DNA of 64,000 nt, from the NCBI RefSeq assembly GCF_003208655.1, contig NZ_QKLU01000011.1:124001-188000 (forward strand), given 5' to 3'. The notes under the pieces were generated by a model. It was given only the letters and a program-made list of their open reading frames with translations. It did not search any database and had not been told where the DNA came from. Source of the stretch: Pedobacter nutrimenti (GTDB lineage: Bacteria; Bacteroidota; Bacteroidia; Sphingobacteriales; Sphingobacteriaceae). The position numbers were made by a program, and so were the translations under genes. Shown here one piece after another: positions 25,801 to 34,817 of this stretch; the first letter of the stretch is position 1, and each line of letters starts with the position of its first letter.

Positions 25801-26232
25801 TTAATCTGCTTTCATTCCTGCACTGCACTTTTCGCAGATGCCATAGGCCATTGTATTGATGGCGCTGGCTTTAAAACCCTTTGGCATTTTAATGGCAGGT
25901 ATCAACACATCCAGGCAATAAATCTTTTGACAATTTGTGCAATTAAAATGTACATGTTCGTCATGATGGTGGTGCTCGGAGCAGGCCGGAGAGCAAATGG
26001 CATAGTTTGCCGTTCCATTGAGGTCCATCACGCGGTGGAGAATACCCTTGTCTTCATAAGTGTTGAGGATTCTGTATAAAGTCACCCTGTCAATTTCTTT
26101 ACCCAATTTTTTTTCGAGCTCAGGTTGTGAAATTGCAACAGCATCCATAGCAATCTCTTCCAGCACACGTACCCTTTGTCTGGTGTGTTTGAGACTATGG
26201 TCTTTTAAAATATTTACCGGGTCTATCTTCAT
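25801..26232 (-). CDS. Fur-family transcriptional regulator, probably Zur-like
   Basis: 143-residue metal-sensing repressor. A winged helix (about 8-75; RVTLYRILNTYEDKGILHRV) precedes the dimer/metal domain with the His cluster CSEHHHHDEHVHFNC and two CxxC pairs (C98/C101, C133/C136) that form the structural zinc site. It is the last gene of a four-gene operon with an ABC transporter and a DUF3299-like protein; the operon promoter carries a palindromic box also found before merC and cobW. Gene neighbours (COG0523, DUF3299, His-rich permease) point to zinc rather than iron or peroxide; that is inference. It would autoregulate its own operon. Confidence 0.88.
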   Translation of the reverse strand: MKIDPVNILKDHSLKHTRQRVRVLEEIAMDAVAISQPELEKKLGKEIDRVTLYRILNTYEDKGILHRVMDLNGTANYAICSPACSEHHHHDEHVHFNCTNCQKIYCLDVLIPAIKMPKGFKASAINTMAYGICEKCSAGMKAD

Positions 26233-26240
26233 CTTCTGAT

Positions 26241-26678
26241 CTATATTGATTTTCCATTAACCAGTGAAATTGGAGGATTGTCCATTGCATTGGCCGTACT
26301 TAATTTTAAAGTCCCCCTTATGGTAATGGTTTGGTAGGTAAACTTAACCGGCTCTGCCAGTTCAACCATGACCATAATCGGTACTCCATTCTTACCACAA
26401 AAATAACATTGGTTTATAGGTAACGTTGAAAGCATGAACTTAGTTTGCTTCATGCCATCTTTTATAGGGACAATGTAACCCTCCAGTTCAAATGGTTTAT
26501 TGGCGTGTTTTTTGATTTCAGGGTTAAAGACAGCATACATTTCTTTGTCTTTTATGATTTTGAAATTGACACCGCCAATAACATCCCAGTTTGCGGAAAC
26601 GACCTGGTCATTCGGGTCATGCTGTGCTTTTGCGGCAAACCCGGTAAGAACAAACAGCATTAAGATCAATTGTTTCAT
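26241..26678 (-). CDS. DUF3299-like secreted protein of the zinc-type transporter operon
   Basis: 145 residues with a cleavable signal peptide (about 1-18, ending AKAQ). The core has FELEGYIVPIKDGMKQTKFM followed by CYFCGKNG (C91, C94), then VELAEPVKFTYQTITIRGTL. Layout and the GY-x-x-P start resemble DUF3299 proteins, small periplasmic proteins that accompany FtsX-type ABC transporters in Zur-regulated operons of Vibrio (zrg) and Pseudomonas (PA4063-PA4066). The CxxC could bind metal. It is 25 bases after the permease gene and 8 bases before the Fur-family gene. Family assignment is by eye and tentative. Confidence 0.65.
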   Translation of the reverse strand: MKQLILMLFVLTGFAAKAQHDPNDQVVSANWDVIGGVNFKIIKDKEMYAVFNPEIKKHANKPFELEGYIVPIKDGMKQTKFMLSTLPINQCYFCGKNGVPIMVMVELAEPVKFTYQTITIRGTLKLSTANAMDNPPISLVNGKSI

Positions 26679-26703
26679 CTTTTTTGAGGGTTAAATATTG
26701 GTT

Positions 26704-27918
26704 TTAGTTTTTTGATAAAATTTTAGAAATGTCAGATCTGTAGGCCTGCACAGCAGGGATAACCGCTGCAAATATACCAATCCCAAGGCCGGCAATCAAT
26801 AGATATATTTCATCCTTCAGGAAAATAGTCCCGCTCAATCGTGCCTGACTGCTTTCCTGAAAATGACCAATCAGGCCAAGACAGGCATGCCCAAAAGCAA
26901 TACCAATTACAGTTCCCACTAATGTGAGTAAGAGACCTTCAATAATAACGATCAGAAACAATTTGAAGCGTGAAGCACCTAGGGTTCGCATAATGGCAAG
27001 ATCATATTTTTTCTCTTTCAGGGAATTGTAGAGGTTAACAAAAACACTGATGGCTGCAATCAGCATAATCAATACAGCAAACCATTGTAAGGTTTCTGTG
27101 CCTACGCCAATGAGTGAAAACAGCCGGGTACTTTCCATAGCCGGAGAGGCTGCCTGCATATTGGTCGATTGATTGACCATCCGGGGGAACATTACAACCG
27201 ACATTGGAGAGCGGTATTGGATCAGTAAAGAAGTGATCTCTTTGTCCTGAATTTCCGGATGTTCTTCTTTTTTATCTGTATGTTCATGTTCTTTTTCTTC
27301 GGCAGGGTCATGCATTTTCCAGACACTGGAAATGTTTGTCAGGATCAAATTGTCCGTCACATTCCCCTGGGCTTGTAGAATTCCGCTAACCTTGTAGGCA
27401 TGTGTTTTGTGTACATCAGAGCTTCCTGTCAATCCATGGGCGCCATAAAACCGATCTCCTATTTTAAGATGCTGGGTAGCGGCTACGGTTGCACCAATAG
27501 TGGTTTCAAAGTCTTGCGCCCAAAATTTACCGGATTGCAGACGAAGATCGTAAAGGCGGACAAAGTTGCTGTCGGTGCCCACAATCCGGATGCCGTTGTA
27601 ATTGTCTCCCAAAGCCAGTGGGACCGCACGTTTTACCCATGGGTTAGCGGACAGCTCTTTTGCATCTTTTAAAGGAATGTTTCCGGTGGGAAAATCAATA
27701 TAATAAATGCTGCTCAAAATCAGTTGCAAAGGACTGCCTTTTGCACCGACAACAAGATCAATATCTTTTGAATTTTTATTCAGTTTTTCGCTGATCTGGG
27801 AGGAGCTGAGCAGAAGTATGGTTAAAATGCCCGTACCAAATGCGACAAGCATGATATTCAGAAAAGAGGACAGGGGCTTGGACCGCATGCTTTTCCAGCT
27901 GATTTTTAAAGGACTCAT
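26704..27918 (-). CDS. FtsX/MacB-type ABC transporter permease with His-rich loop
   Basis: 404-residue permease. One transmembrane helix (about 18-40) is followed by a large periplasmic MacB-like domain (about 45-275) and three C-terminal helices of the FtsX domain (about 283-398), with RTLGASRFKLF between them. The periplasmic part contains an acidic, His-rich insertion at about 203-220 (HDPAEEKEHEHTDKKEEH) likely to bind zinc. It overlaps the ATPase gene by 4 bases (ATGA). Similar permeases occur in Zur-regulated operons; whether such systems import metal or move lipoprotein-like cargo is unsettled. Confidence 0.85.
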   Translation of the reverse strand: MSPLKISWKSMRSKPLSSFLNIMLVAFGTGILTILLLSSSQISEKLNKNSKDIDLVVGAKGSPLQLILSSIYYIDFPTGNIPLKDAKELSANPWVKRAVPLALGDNYNGIRIVGTDSNFVRLYDLRLQSGKFWAQDFETTIGATVAATQHLKIGDRFYGAHGLTGSSDVHKTHAYKVSGILQAQGNVTDNLILTNISSVWKMHDPAEEKEHEHTDKKEEHPEIQDKEITSLLIQYRSPMSVVMFPRMVNQSTNMQAASPAMESTRLFSLIGVGTETLQWFAVLIMLIAAISVFVNLYNSLKEKKYDLAIMRTLGASRFKLFLIVIIEGLLLTLVGTVIGIAFGHACLGLIGHFQESSQARLSGTIFLKDEIYLLIAGLGIGIFAAVIPAVQAYRSDISKILSKN

Positions 27919-28544
27919 TTTAATTCGTAAGTATTGGTGAACGCATCTTTAACTCTTTTATCATGGGTGGCAACAATAAGGGTCGATCCATTTAATTCCG
28001 ATTGTTTCAGCAAAAGGTTCAATACGGCGTTTGTGTTTTTATCATCCAGGCTGGAAGTAGGTTCATCCGCAATGAGTAAAGAAGGTTTGTTGATGACCGC
28101 GCGGGCAATAGAAACCCGTTGTAATTGTCCCTGGCTAAGCTCACTGGGATAAGCTTTCTTTTTAGAGGCTACATCCAGTGAATCCAGTACTTCATGAATT
28201 CTGGTCCTATTTAAAGGTAAACCGGCCAGACTTTGGGCAAGCAGCAGGTTCTCGGTAATGGTCAGGCTTTTGATCAGGTGTGGCCGCTGAAAAATAATGC
28301 CAATATGCTGTCCCCTGAACTGATCCAGTTTTTTTGCACCCAGTTGATATATAGAAGTCTCATTTATAATTACCTCTCCACGGCTTGGTTTCAAAATCCC
28401 GGTTAAAATATGAAGTAATGTTGTTTTTCCGCTCCCTGACTCACCAAGCAGAAGCCATTGCTGGGTTTTGTCGACCTGCCAGTTCTCAAAAATGATTTCA
28501 GAAAGATTGTTGTAACGGTGGGCTACTGTTTTTAAGGTAACCAT
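27915..28544 (-). CDS. ABC transporter ATP-binding protein (LolD/MacB type)
   Basis: 209-residue nucleotide-binding domain with Walker A LLGESGSGKTTLL, Q-loop IIFQRPHLI, signature LSQGQLQRVSIARAV, Walker B LLIADEPTSSLD and the switch His in VATHDKRVK. Size and motifs match the LolD/MacB/FtsE group that pairs with FtsX-like permeases, which is the next gene (4-base overlap). It is the first gene of the operon ending with the Fur-family regulator; a palindromic box and a TAAGTTTG promoter element lie at 28576-28605. Confidence 0.92.
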   Translation of the reverse strand: MVTLKTVAHRYNNLSEIIFENWQVDKTQQWLLLGESGSGKTTLLHILTGILKPSRGEVIINETSIYQLGAKKLDQFRGQHIGIIFQRPHLIKSLTITENLLLAQSLAGLPLNRTRIHEVLDSLDVASKKKAYPSELSQGQLQRVSIARAVINKPSLLIADEPTSSLDDKNTNAVLNLLLKQSELNGSTLIVATHDKRVKDAFTNTYELK

Positions 28545-28575
28545 AAGTGATTTTTGTTTACGGTGAATATCAGTA

Positions 28576-28605
28576 CAAACTTAGTAAATGCAATTTTATG
28601 GCATC
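28576..28605 (-). promoter_or_regulatory. Zur-type box and -7 element of the ABC/DUF3299/regulator operon
   Basis: Read on the minus strand, a TGCCA-TAAAA-TTGCA palindrome (28603-28589, one mismatch to TGCAA-N5-TTGCA) is followed after 5 bases by TAAGTTTG (28583-28576), the Bacteroidota -7 element. The geometry is the same as before merC. Start codon at 28544. Confidence 0.65.
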
Positions 28606-28644
28606 AAATTTAATGTAAAGTAAATGCTACAGGGATCATTTATT

Positions 28645-29028
28645 TTAATGGCCGTGTTTACAGGACCTGCTGTATTTCCAGTTCATCAGATGGGCTGCTG
28701 CAATGATAAATCCTCCTGCGGGAATGAGTATGGCTTCAAAATCTTTAAAAACAAAATGGCCCATAGCAATTGATAGGAAGCCGGTTACCAGAATAAGTAT
28801 GGGTAAGGATCTTTTGTGCTTTGGATAAGAACTGCCAAGAGAATAGGTTCCAATGAGCAGAGATAAGCAGATCATGGTGATCTCTACCCAGATGTTTGCA
28901 AGAAATTCCAGGCCCAGCAGGGGCAGAAAAGTAATCACCAGTGGAAGTGCAGCGCAATGTACAGCGCAGGCAATGGAAGCGGTTATGCCAAATTGATCAA
29001 GTCTGTGTGTTTTGTTTAAAAATTTCAT
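28645..29028 (-). CDS. MerC-domain membrane protein
   Basis: 127 residues from the ATG at 29028. A longer frame from 29076 would run through the promoter and operator, so I reject that start. MKFLNKTHRLDQFG leads into four transmembrane helices; the first has cysteines spaced CAVHC (SIACAVHCAALPL), matching MerC-type metal-binding pairs. The C-terminus is SRSCKHGH, with Cys and His. MerC proteins carry Hg(II) into the cell in mer operons; chromosomal Bacteroidota copies occur without mer genes. Next to a Zur-type box and divergent from a COG0523 gene, zinc transport is a plausible role (inference). Confidence 0.78.
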   Translation of the reverse strand: MKFLNKTHRLDQFGITASIACAVHCAALPLVITFLPLLGLEFLANIWVEITMICLSLLIGTYSLGSSYPKHKRSLPILILVTGFLSIAMGHFVFKDFEAILIPAGGFIIAAAHLMNWKYSRSCKHGH

Positions 29029-29032
29029 AAGG

Positions 29033-29099
29033 CAAATATAAATGCAATTTAGTTGCATTATGTAAATGAATTGCAATATATTTGCAACTAAATTGCATT
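29033..29099. promoter_or_regulatory. Divergent promoter region with three Zur-type boxes (merC / cobW)
   Basis: Three palindromes of form TGCAA-N5-TTGCA lie at 29043-29057, 29072-29086 and 29083-29097; the last two overlap and are 11 bases apart, one helical turn. The first and third are inverted copies of one 17-base sequence. On the minus strand TATATTTG (29040-29033) serves merC, directly beside box 1. On the plus strand TATATTTG (29077-29084) serves cobW and lies inside box 2. A bound repressor would block both promoters. Confidence 0.8.
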
Positions 29100-29100
29100 T

Positions 29101-30309
29101 ATGGATAAGAAGATTTTACCAGTTACCGTACTCAGTGGATTTCTGGGGAGCGGTAAAACCACCTTGTTAAACCATATTCTCCACAACAAGGAAAATTTAA
29201 AAGTTGCATTAATTGTCAATGATATGGGAGAGATCAATATTGATGCACGACTGGTTCTGAACGGGAATACACTTTCCAGGACCGAAGAGAAGCTTGTGGA
29301 AATGAGTAATGGCTGTATATGCTGTACCCTTAGAGAAGACCTGGTGGCTGAAGTTGAAAAGCTGGCTAAAGAGAACAGGTTTGATTATTTAATTATTGAA
29401 AGTACGGGTATTTCCGAGCCTGTTCCAGTAGCCCAGACCTTTAATTATACAGATGAGCAACTGGGCATTGATCTTGGAAAGTTCAGCCGACTGGACACCA
29501 TGGTTACGGTAGTAGATTGTTTTAACTTTAAAAGGGACTTCGGGACAAGTGAATTGCTAAAAGACAGAAACTGGACGAGCGATCAGGCAGACCAGCGGAC
29601 CATTGTAAACCTGCTTACAGATCAGATTGAATTTGCCAATGTAATCATTTTAAATAAAACAGATCTGGTAAAAGAGGCAGACCTGAAGCTGATTAAAGCG
29701 GTTATTGCTAAACTAAACCCCTCTGCAAAGCAGATTGAAGCGGTTTTTAGTAAAATAGATCTTAAAGAAGTTTTGAATACAGGGCTGTTTAACTTTGAGG
29801 AAGCCTCGCAGGGGGCAGGATGGATCAGGGAGCTGAATACAGTTCATCAACCGGAAACAGAAGAGTATGGAATCAGCAGCACCGTTTTCAGATCCCCTAA
29901 ACCTTTTCATCCGGAAAGATTGTGGAACTATCTGAATGCAGAGTTTCCATCCAATATTATCCGTACAAAAGGTTTGTTTTGGCTTGCTGCAATGCCAGAT
30001 CAGGCATTGAATTTCTCGCAGGCGGGTGGTTCTTTAAGGATAGAGAATGCCGGGAACTGGTGGAGTGCCATGCAACTTTCCGAAAGATTGCAATATGCAG
30101 ATTATCAACAGAACCGTCAAAGTATTGAAGCCAGATGGGACAAGCGCTTTGGTGACCGGTTAAATGAGTTGGTATTTATTGGTCAGGACTTAAATAAAAA
30201 CCGCCTACAGGAGGAATTAAATGCGTGTTTACTGATGGATACAGAAATCCTGAATTATGAAAAAGGATTGAGGTTTGAAAATCCTTTCGAAAAAGTATTA
30301 CATTATTAA
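29101..30309 (+). CDS. COG0523 (CobW/ZigA-type) metallochaperone GTPase
   Basis: 402-residue G3E-family GTPase. Walker A GFLGSGKTTLLNH (about 13-25), the metal motif GCICCTLRED with C72-x-C74-C75, Walker B-like YLIIESTGISEP, and NKTDLV (guanine specificity) are present. A C-terminal CobW_C domain starts at about 255 and contains KPFHPERLWNYL. COG0523 proteins deliver metal to target enzymes; the Zur-regulated ones bind zinc and serve cells short of it. The Zur-type boxes just before the ATG support that role. Start ATG lies 2 bases after box 3, so the leader is very short. Confidence 0.92.
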   Translation: MDKKILPVTVLSGFLGSGKTTLLNHILHNKENLKVALIVNDMGEINIDARLVLNGNTLSRTEEKLVEMSNGCICCTLREDLVAEVEKLAKENRFDYLIIESTGISEPVPVAQTFNYTDEQLGIDLGKFSRLDTMVTVVDCFNFKRDFGTSELLKDRNWTSDQADQRTIVNLLTDQIEFANVIILNKTDLVKEADLKLIKAVIAKLNPSAKQIEAVFSKIDLKEVLNTGLFNFEEASQGAGWIRELNTVHQPETEEYGISSTVFRSPKPFHPERLWNYLNAEFPSNIIRTKGLFWLAAMPDQALNFSQAGGSLRIENAGNWWSAMQLSERLQYADYQQNRQSIEARWDKRFGDRLNELVFIGQDLNKNRLQEELNACLLMDTEILNYEKGLRFENPFEKVLHY

Positions 30310-30351
30310 ATGCAATATTGTTGCAATTGATAATGTAATACTTTATATTTG
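30309..30351 (+). promoter_or_regulatory. Zur-type box and promoter downstream of the COG0523 gene
   Basis: A perfect TGCAA-TATTG-TTGCA palindrome at 30311-30325 is followed by TATATTTG at 30344-30351, a full -7 match, with TTG at 30321-30323 inside the box. No coding sequence follows on this strand before the T-run at 30416-30426, so the promoter would drive a short untranslated RNA. Confidence 0.6.
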
Positions 30352-30356
30352 ATCTT

Positions 30357-32081
<1,725 letters not shown>

Positions 32082-32128
32082 TTATAAAATGGCTCCGATT
32101 CAGTAGTTTTGGTTTTCAAAAAAATAAT

Positions 32129-32698
32129 ATGACAAAAGAGGAATTGTTATATACCATAAAGTCGGGAATGACAAAGGAAAAGGTGGTGGTTTTATCAGCT
32201 CTGGCCAACCGTGTTAATTTTCCACTCAATGAACTCATAAACCTGGCGTTTGAAGAAAAAAAAGAAGTTGCTTTTCGACTCGCCTGGATCTTAGAGCATA
32301 TCTTTGTAGAAGAGCCTGAAAAATTGAACCCTCATTTTGCATATTTTATTGAACGTTTTCCAGGGCAGAAGAATCCATCGGTGATGCGTCATTTTGCAAA
32401 AATCATAGCCCTGGCCACTTCGCCTAAAGCGAAGATGAAAACAAAAGAAAGCCTCGCTGCGATAGATTTAGAACCTTTGGTTGAAACCTTGTTTAGCTGG
32501 TTGATTGATGAACGGGTTCCCGTAGCAGTGAAAGTTCATTGTATGCAGGCCCTGGCCAATCTGACGGTAAGGTACGACTGGATTAAAGAAGAGTTACTGG
32601 AAACAGTAAAACACTTAAAAGAAACAGAAAGTTATGCCTTTTTTGCCAGGACAAAACAAATAGAAAAGGACTTAAATAAAACCCGGCATGCTAAATAG
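32129..32698 (+). CDS. Helical-repeat (HEAT/ARM-like) protein of unknown function
   Basis: 189 residues, almost wholly predicted helical, with repeated amphipathic helices such as LINLAFEEKKEVAFRLAWIL and VPVAVKVHCMQALANLTVRY. This pattern resembles HEAT/ARM solenoids. No signal peptide, no catalytic motif and no named family recognised. Similar Bacteroidota proteins are sometimes labelled adenylosuccinate lyase in databases, but no lyase signature is present here. It reads in the same direction as the nitroreductase gene 46 bases downstream. Confidence 0.75.
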   Translation: MTKEELLYTIKSGMTKEKVVVLSALANRVNFPLNELINLAFEEKKEVAFRLAWILEHIFVEEPEKLNPHFAYFIERFPGQKNPSVMRHFAKIIALATSPKAKMKTKESLAAIDLEPLVETLFSWLIDERVPVAVKVHCMQALANLTVRYDWIKEELLETVKHLKETESYAFFARTKQIEKDLNKTRHAK

Positions 32699-32744
32699 GC
32701 AGGGTCTGATGAATAAAGATTAACTTTGGTTTTTATCTAAGTAT

Positions 32745-33323
32745 ATGACAGAGCACATCAATCCCATAACCGAAATTATTAGAAGAAGGCGCAGCATCTT
32801 TCCGGTCAGTTATACCGGTAAAGAAATTCCGGCCGAAGTGATACACGAAATTCTGGAAAGCGCCAATTATGCGCCCACCCATAAACTGACTGAGCCCTGG
32901 CGTTTTGTAGTTTTCAGGCATGAAGGAAAAAAAAGGCTGGGAGAGGAATTAGGACGCATTTATAAAGAAAGGACCCCGGAAGCTTCTTTTTTGCAAAAGA
33001 AATACGACAGTATTGCCCAGAAGGCAGCGCAGTCGAGTTGTGTCATTGTAATTAATGCCCAATTGCACCCCGATAAACTTCCTGAATGGGAAGAAATTGC
33101 AGCTTTGGGTTGCGCGGTGCAAAATATGGCCTTAACGGCAGAGTCCCTAAATGTTGGGGCTTATTGGAGCTCACCGGACCTGATTTCCGGTCTGACCGGT
33201 TTTCTGGAACTGGAGGAAAATGAAAAATGCTTTGGCCTGTTTTATATGGGCTATCATGAAGAAGAACCAAGAGAGGCAAATAGGGGCCCGATAGAAGATA
33301 AAGTAAGGTGGATAGAAGATTAA
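32745..33323 (+). CDS. Nitroreductase family protein
   Basis: 192-residue FMN enzyme of the nitroreductase fold. The family block IIRRRRSIFPVSYTGKEIP near residues 9-30 holds the FMN phosphate-binding arginines. NYAPTHKLTEPWRFVVFRHEGK follows (about 46-67), then QNMALTAESLNVGAYWSSP (about 127-145) and GLFYMGYHEEEPRE. It probably uses NAD(P)H to reduce nitro compounds, quinones or flavin-linked substrates. The following gene starts 3 bases after its stop. Confidence 0.88.
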   Translation: MTEHINPITEIIRRRRSIFPVSYTGKEIPAEVIHEILESANYAPTHKLTEPWRFVVFRHEGKKRLGEELGRIYKERTPEASFLQKKYDSIAQKAAQSSCVIVINAQLHPDKLPEWEEIAALGCAVQNMALTAESLNVGAYWSSPDLISGLTGFLELEENEKCFGLFYMGYHEEEPREANRGPIEDKVRWIED

Positions 33324-33326
33324 TAT

Positions 33327-33779
33327 ATGGCTGATCTGAAAACAGAACTTTATGATTACTGCCTTGATTTTATCAAACAAAGAATCAGCACAGCGGAAAC
33401 AGCATTGATGCAGGCGCAGGAGGCGAGTAATGATGATACCAAAAGCAGTGCGGGCGATAAGTTTGAAACCACAAGAGAAATGATGCAGCAGGACATCAGC
33501 CGGAATAAAAGTTTATTGCAGGATGCGCAGCAAAATTTACAGCTGCTGCAGTCCGTTAAAGATGTTGCTGTAAGTGAAACCATCAAAAACGGAAATGTTG
33601 TTTTTACAACTCAAGGTGTGTTTTACCTGGGCATCAGTGCCGGACAACTGAACCTGAACGGGAATATCTATTTTGCCATTTCGGCAGCATCACCGGTAGG
33701 ACAGCTCATGATTGGAAAAAAGACCGGAGATCAGTTTAGTTTCAATCAAAAAGCATATCGTATAGAAAAAATTTTCTAG
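33327..33779 (+). CDS. GreA/GreB-like protein
   Basis: 150 residues with the layout of transcript-cleavage factors. A helical N-terminal coiled coil (about 5-75, rich in Q, E and K) is followed by a C-terminal FKBP-like domain with SAASPVGQLMIGKKTGDQFS (about 120-139), like the SPIGKALLGKKVGD segment of GreA. The tip residues of true GreA (acidic pair) are not clear: DDTKSSAGDKFETTRE occupies that position. Database names for such Bacteroidota proteins vary (some read 3-oxoacyl-ACP synthase, which the sequence does not support). Tied to the nitroreductase gene by a 3-base gap. Confidence 0.65.
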   Translation: MADLKTELYDYCLDFIKQRISTAETALMQAQEASNDDTKSSAGDKFETTREMMQQDISRNKSLLQDAQQNLQLLQSVKDVAVSETIKNGNVVFTTQGVFYLGISAGQLNLNGNIYFAISAASPVGQLMIGKKTGDQFSFNQKAYRIEKIF

Positions 33780-33790
33780 CAGTAGGCATG

Positions 33791-33825
33791 AAAAAAGCCC
33801 TCTTAACTTTTAAGAGGGCTTTTTG
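33791..33825. terminator. Bidirectional terminator
   Basis: A-run, stem GCCCTCTTAA / TTAAGAGGGC, T-run; convergent genes on both sides. Confidence 0.88.
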
Positions 33826-34710
33826 TTAAAAACTGTTTTTGATGCTGTTGTGCAGTGTTTTAGGACTCCAGTATCCACTGGCAATGATCCTTCTGATGGT
33901 AAACAGCGGATCGTTTTGGTCCCGCTTATCAGCCAGGGAAAAAGCCATTCTGAAACCACGTTTTTTAAGTTCAGGAAAACCCTGTGCGTTCCACAAACCA
34001 AATGGATAAGCAAATTCGGTCATTTTTTTGCCTGTTATTTCTTCCAGCTTTTTTGTGGGTTTATCCAATTGTTCTTCCCAGTCTTTTCCCTGGTATTTTT
34101 TGAAATTTTTGTGGTCATAGGTATGGCTTCCAATCACATTACCTGCGTCAGATAGTTGTTTAATCTGTTCTTTAGTCATGTAATCAACGAATTTCCCTTT
34201 TCTTCCTATGGAAACGGTCATAATAAAATAAACTGCTTTAAAGCCATATTTTTTTAAAGTTGGGGCAGCTATGGTAAACTGGTCCATATCTGTATCGTCA
34301 AAAGTGAACATGATGGGTTTGCTTGGCAGTGGGGCACCCGTATTCAGATAAGCATACAGCTGATCAGGTAAAATGGAATGGTAACCGCTATCTGCCAATA
34401 ATTTAATCTGGTCTTTGAAGTTTTGTATTTCTACAATATAGTCTTTTCCAACTTTTCCATCAGTGGGTTTCCAATTCCGGATCTGGTGGTAACATAAAAC
34501 TGGTACCTGTTTACGGGAAAGGATGGTTTTTGCATCAGCTGGTTTTATTTTTGAAACATCAACCGGCCTGGTCTGATCTGCAGCTTTTTCACTTTGTACA
34601 GTGGTATCTTTACTGTTTTCTGTGTCTTTGGCACTGGTTTGAGATTTAGACTGGCATCCGGCTGTTAGAATCAGGGCTGCGGCTGTAATGGACAGGAAAT
34701 ATTTCTTCAT
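33826..34710 (-). CDS. Polysaccharide deacetylase lipoprotein
   Basis: 294-residue lipoprotein with signal peptide and lipobox LTAGC (C19), a low-complexity linker rich in K, D, S and T (about 20-60), and a NodB-fold CE4 domain. The catalytic aspartate pair is in MFTFDDTDMD and the metal histidines in GSHTYDHKNF, with FAYPFGLWN as the third motif. CE4 enzymes remove acetyl groups from GlcNAc-containing polymers such as poly-GlcNAc, chitin or murein. The substrate is unknown. Anchoring is likely in the outer or inner membrane, facing the periplasm. Confidence 0.9.
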   Translation of the reverse strand: MKKYFLSITAAALILTAGCQSKSQTSAKDTENSKDTTVQSEKAADQTRPVDVSKIKPADAKTILSRKQVPVLCYHQIRNWKPTDGKVGKDYIVEIQNFKDQIKLLADSGYHSILPDQLYAYLNTGAPLPSKPIMFTFDDTDMDQFTIAAPTLKKYGFKAVYFIMTVSIGRKGKFVDYMTKEQIKQLSDAGNVIGSHTYDHKNFKKYQGKDWEEQLDKPTKKLEEITGKKMTEFAYPFGLWNAQGFPELKKRGFRMAFSLADKRDQNDPLFTIRRIIASGYWSPKTLHNSIKNSF

Positions 34711-34768
34711 GTGTATAGATTTGGTGCAAAACTATAAAGATATCTTATTTATTACAATGGTGCCGTCT

Positions 34769-34796
34769 TTGACAGCCTAATATTTCGATAATTTAG
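34769..34796 (+). promoter_or_regulatory. Promoter of the S9 peptidase gene
   Basis: TTG at 34769-34771 and TAATTTAG at 34789-34796 with 17 bases between, close to the Bacteroidota -33/-7 arrangement (TTG-N17-TAnnTTTG, with one substitution). ATG at 34818. Confidence 0.5.
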
Positions 34797-34817
34797 CCCA
34801 ATTATAAACCCTTATCA

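Noticed and set aside
29029-29076. Longer MerC start at 29076
   Set aside because: Would be translated from across the operator and -7 element; the domain begins at the ATG at 29028.
34741-34800. Possible alternative regulatory palindromes before the S9 gene
   Set aside because: Short AT-rich matches only; nothing above chance.
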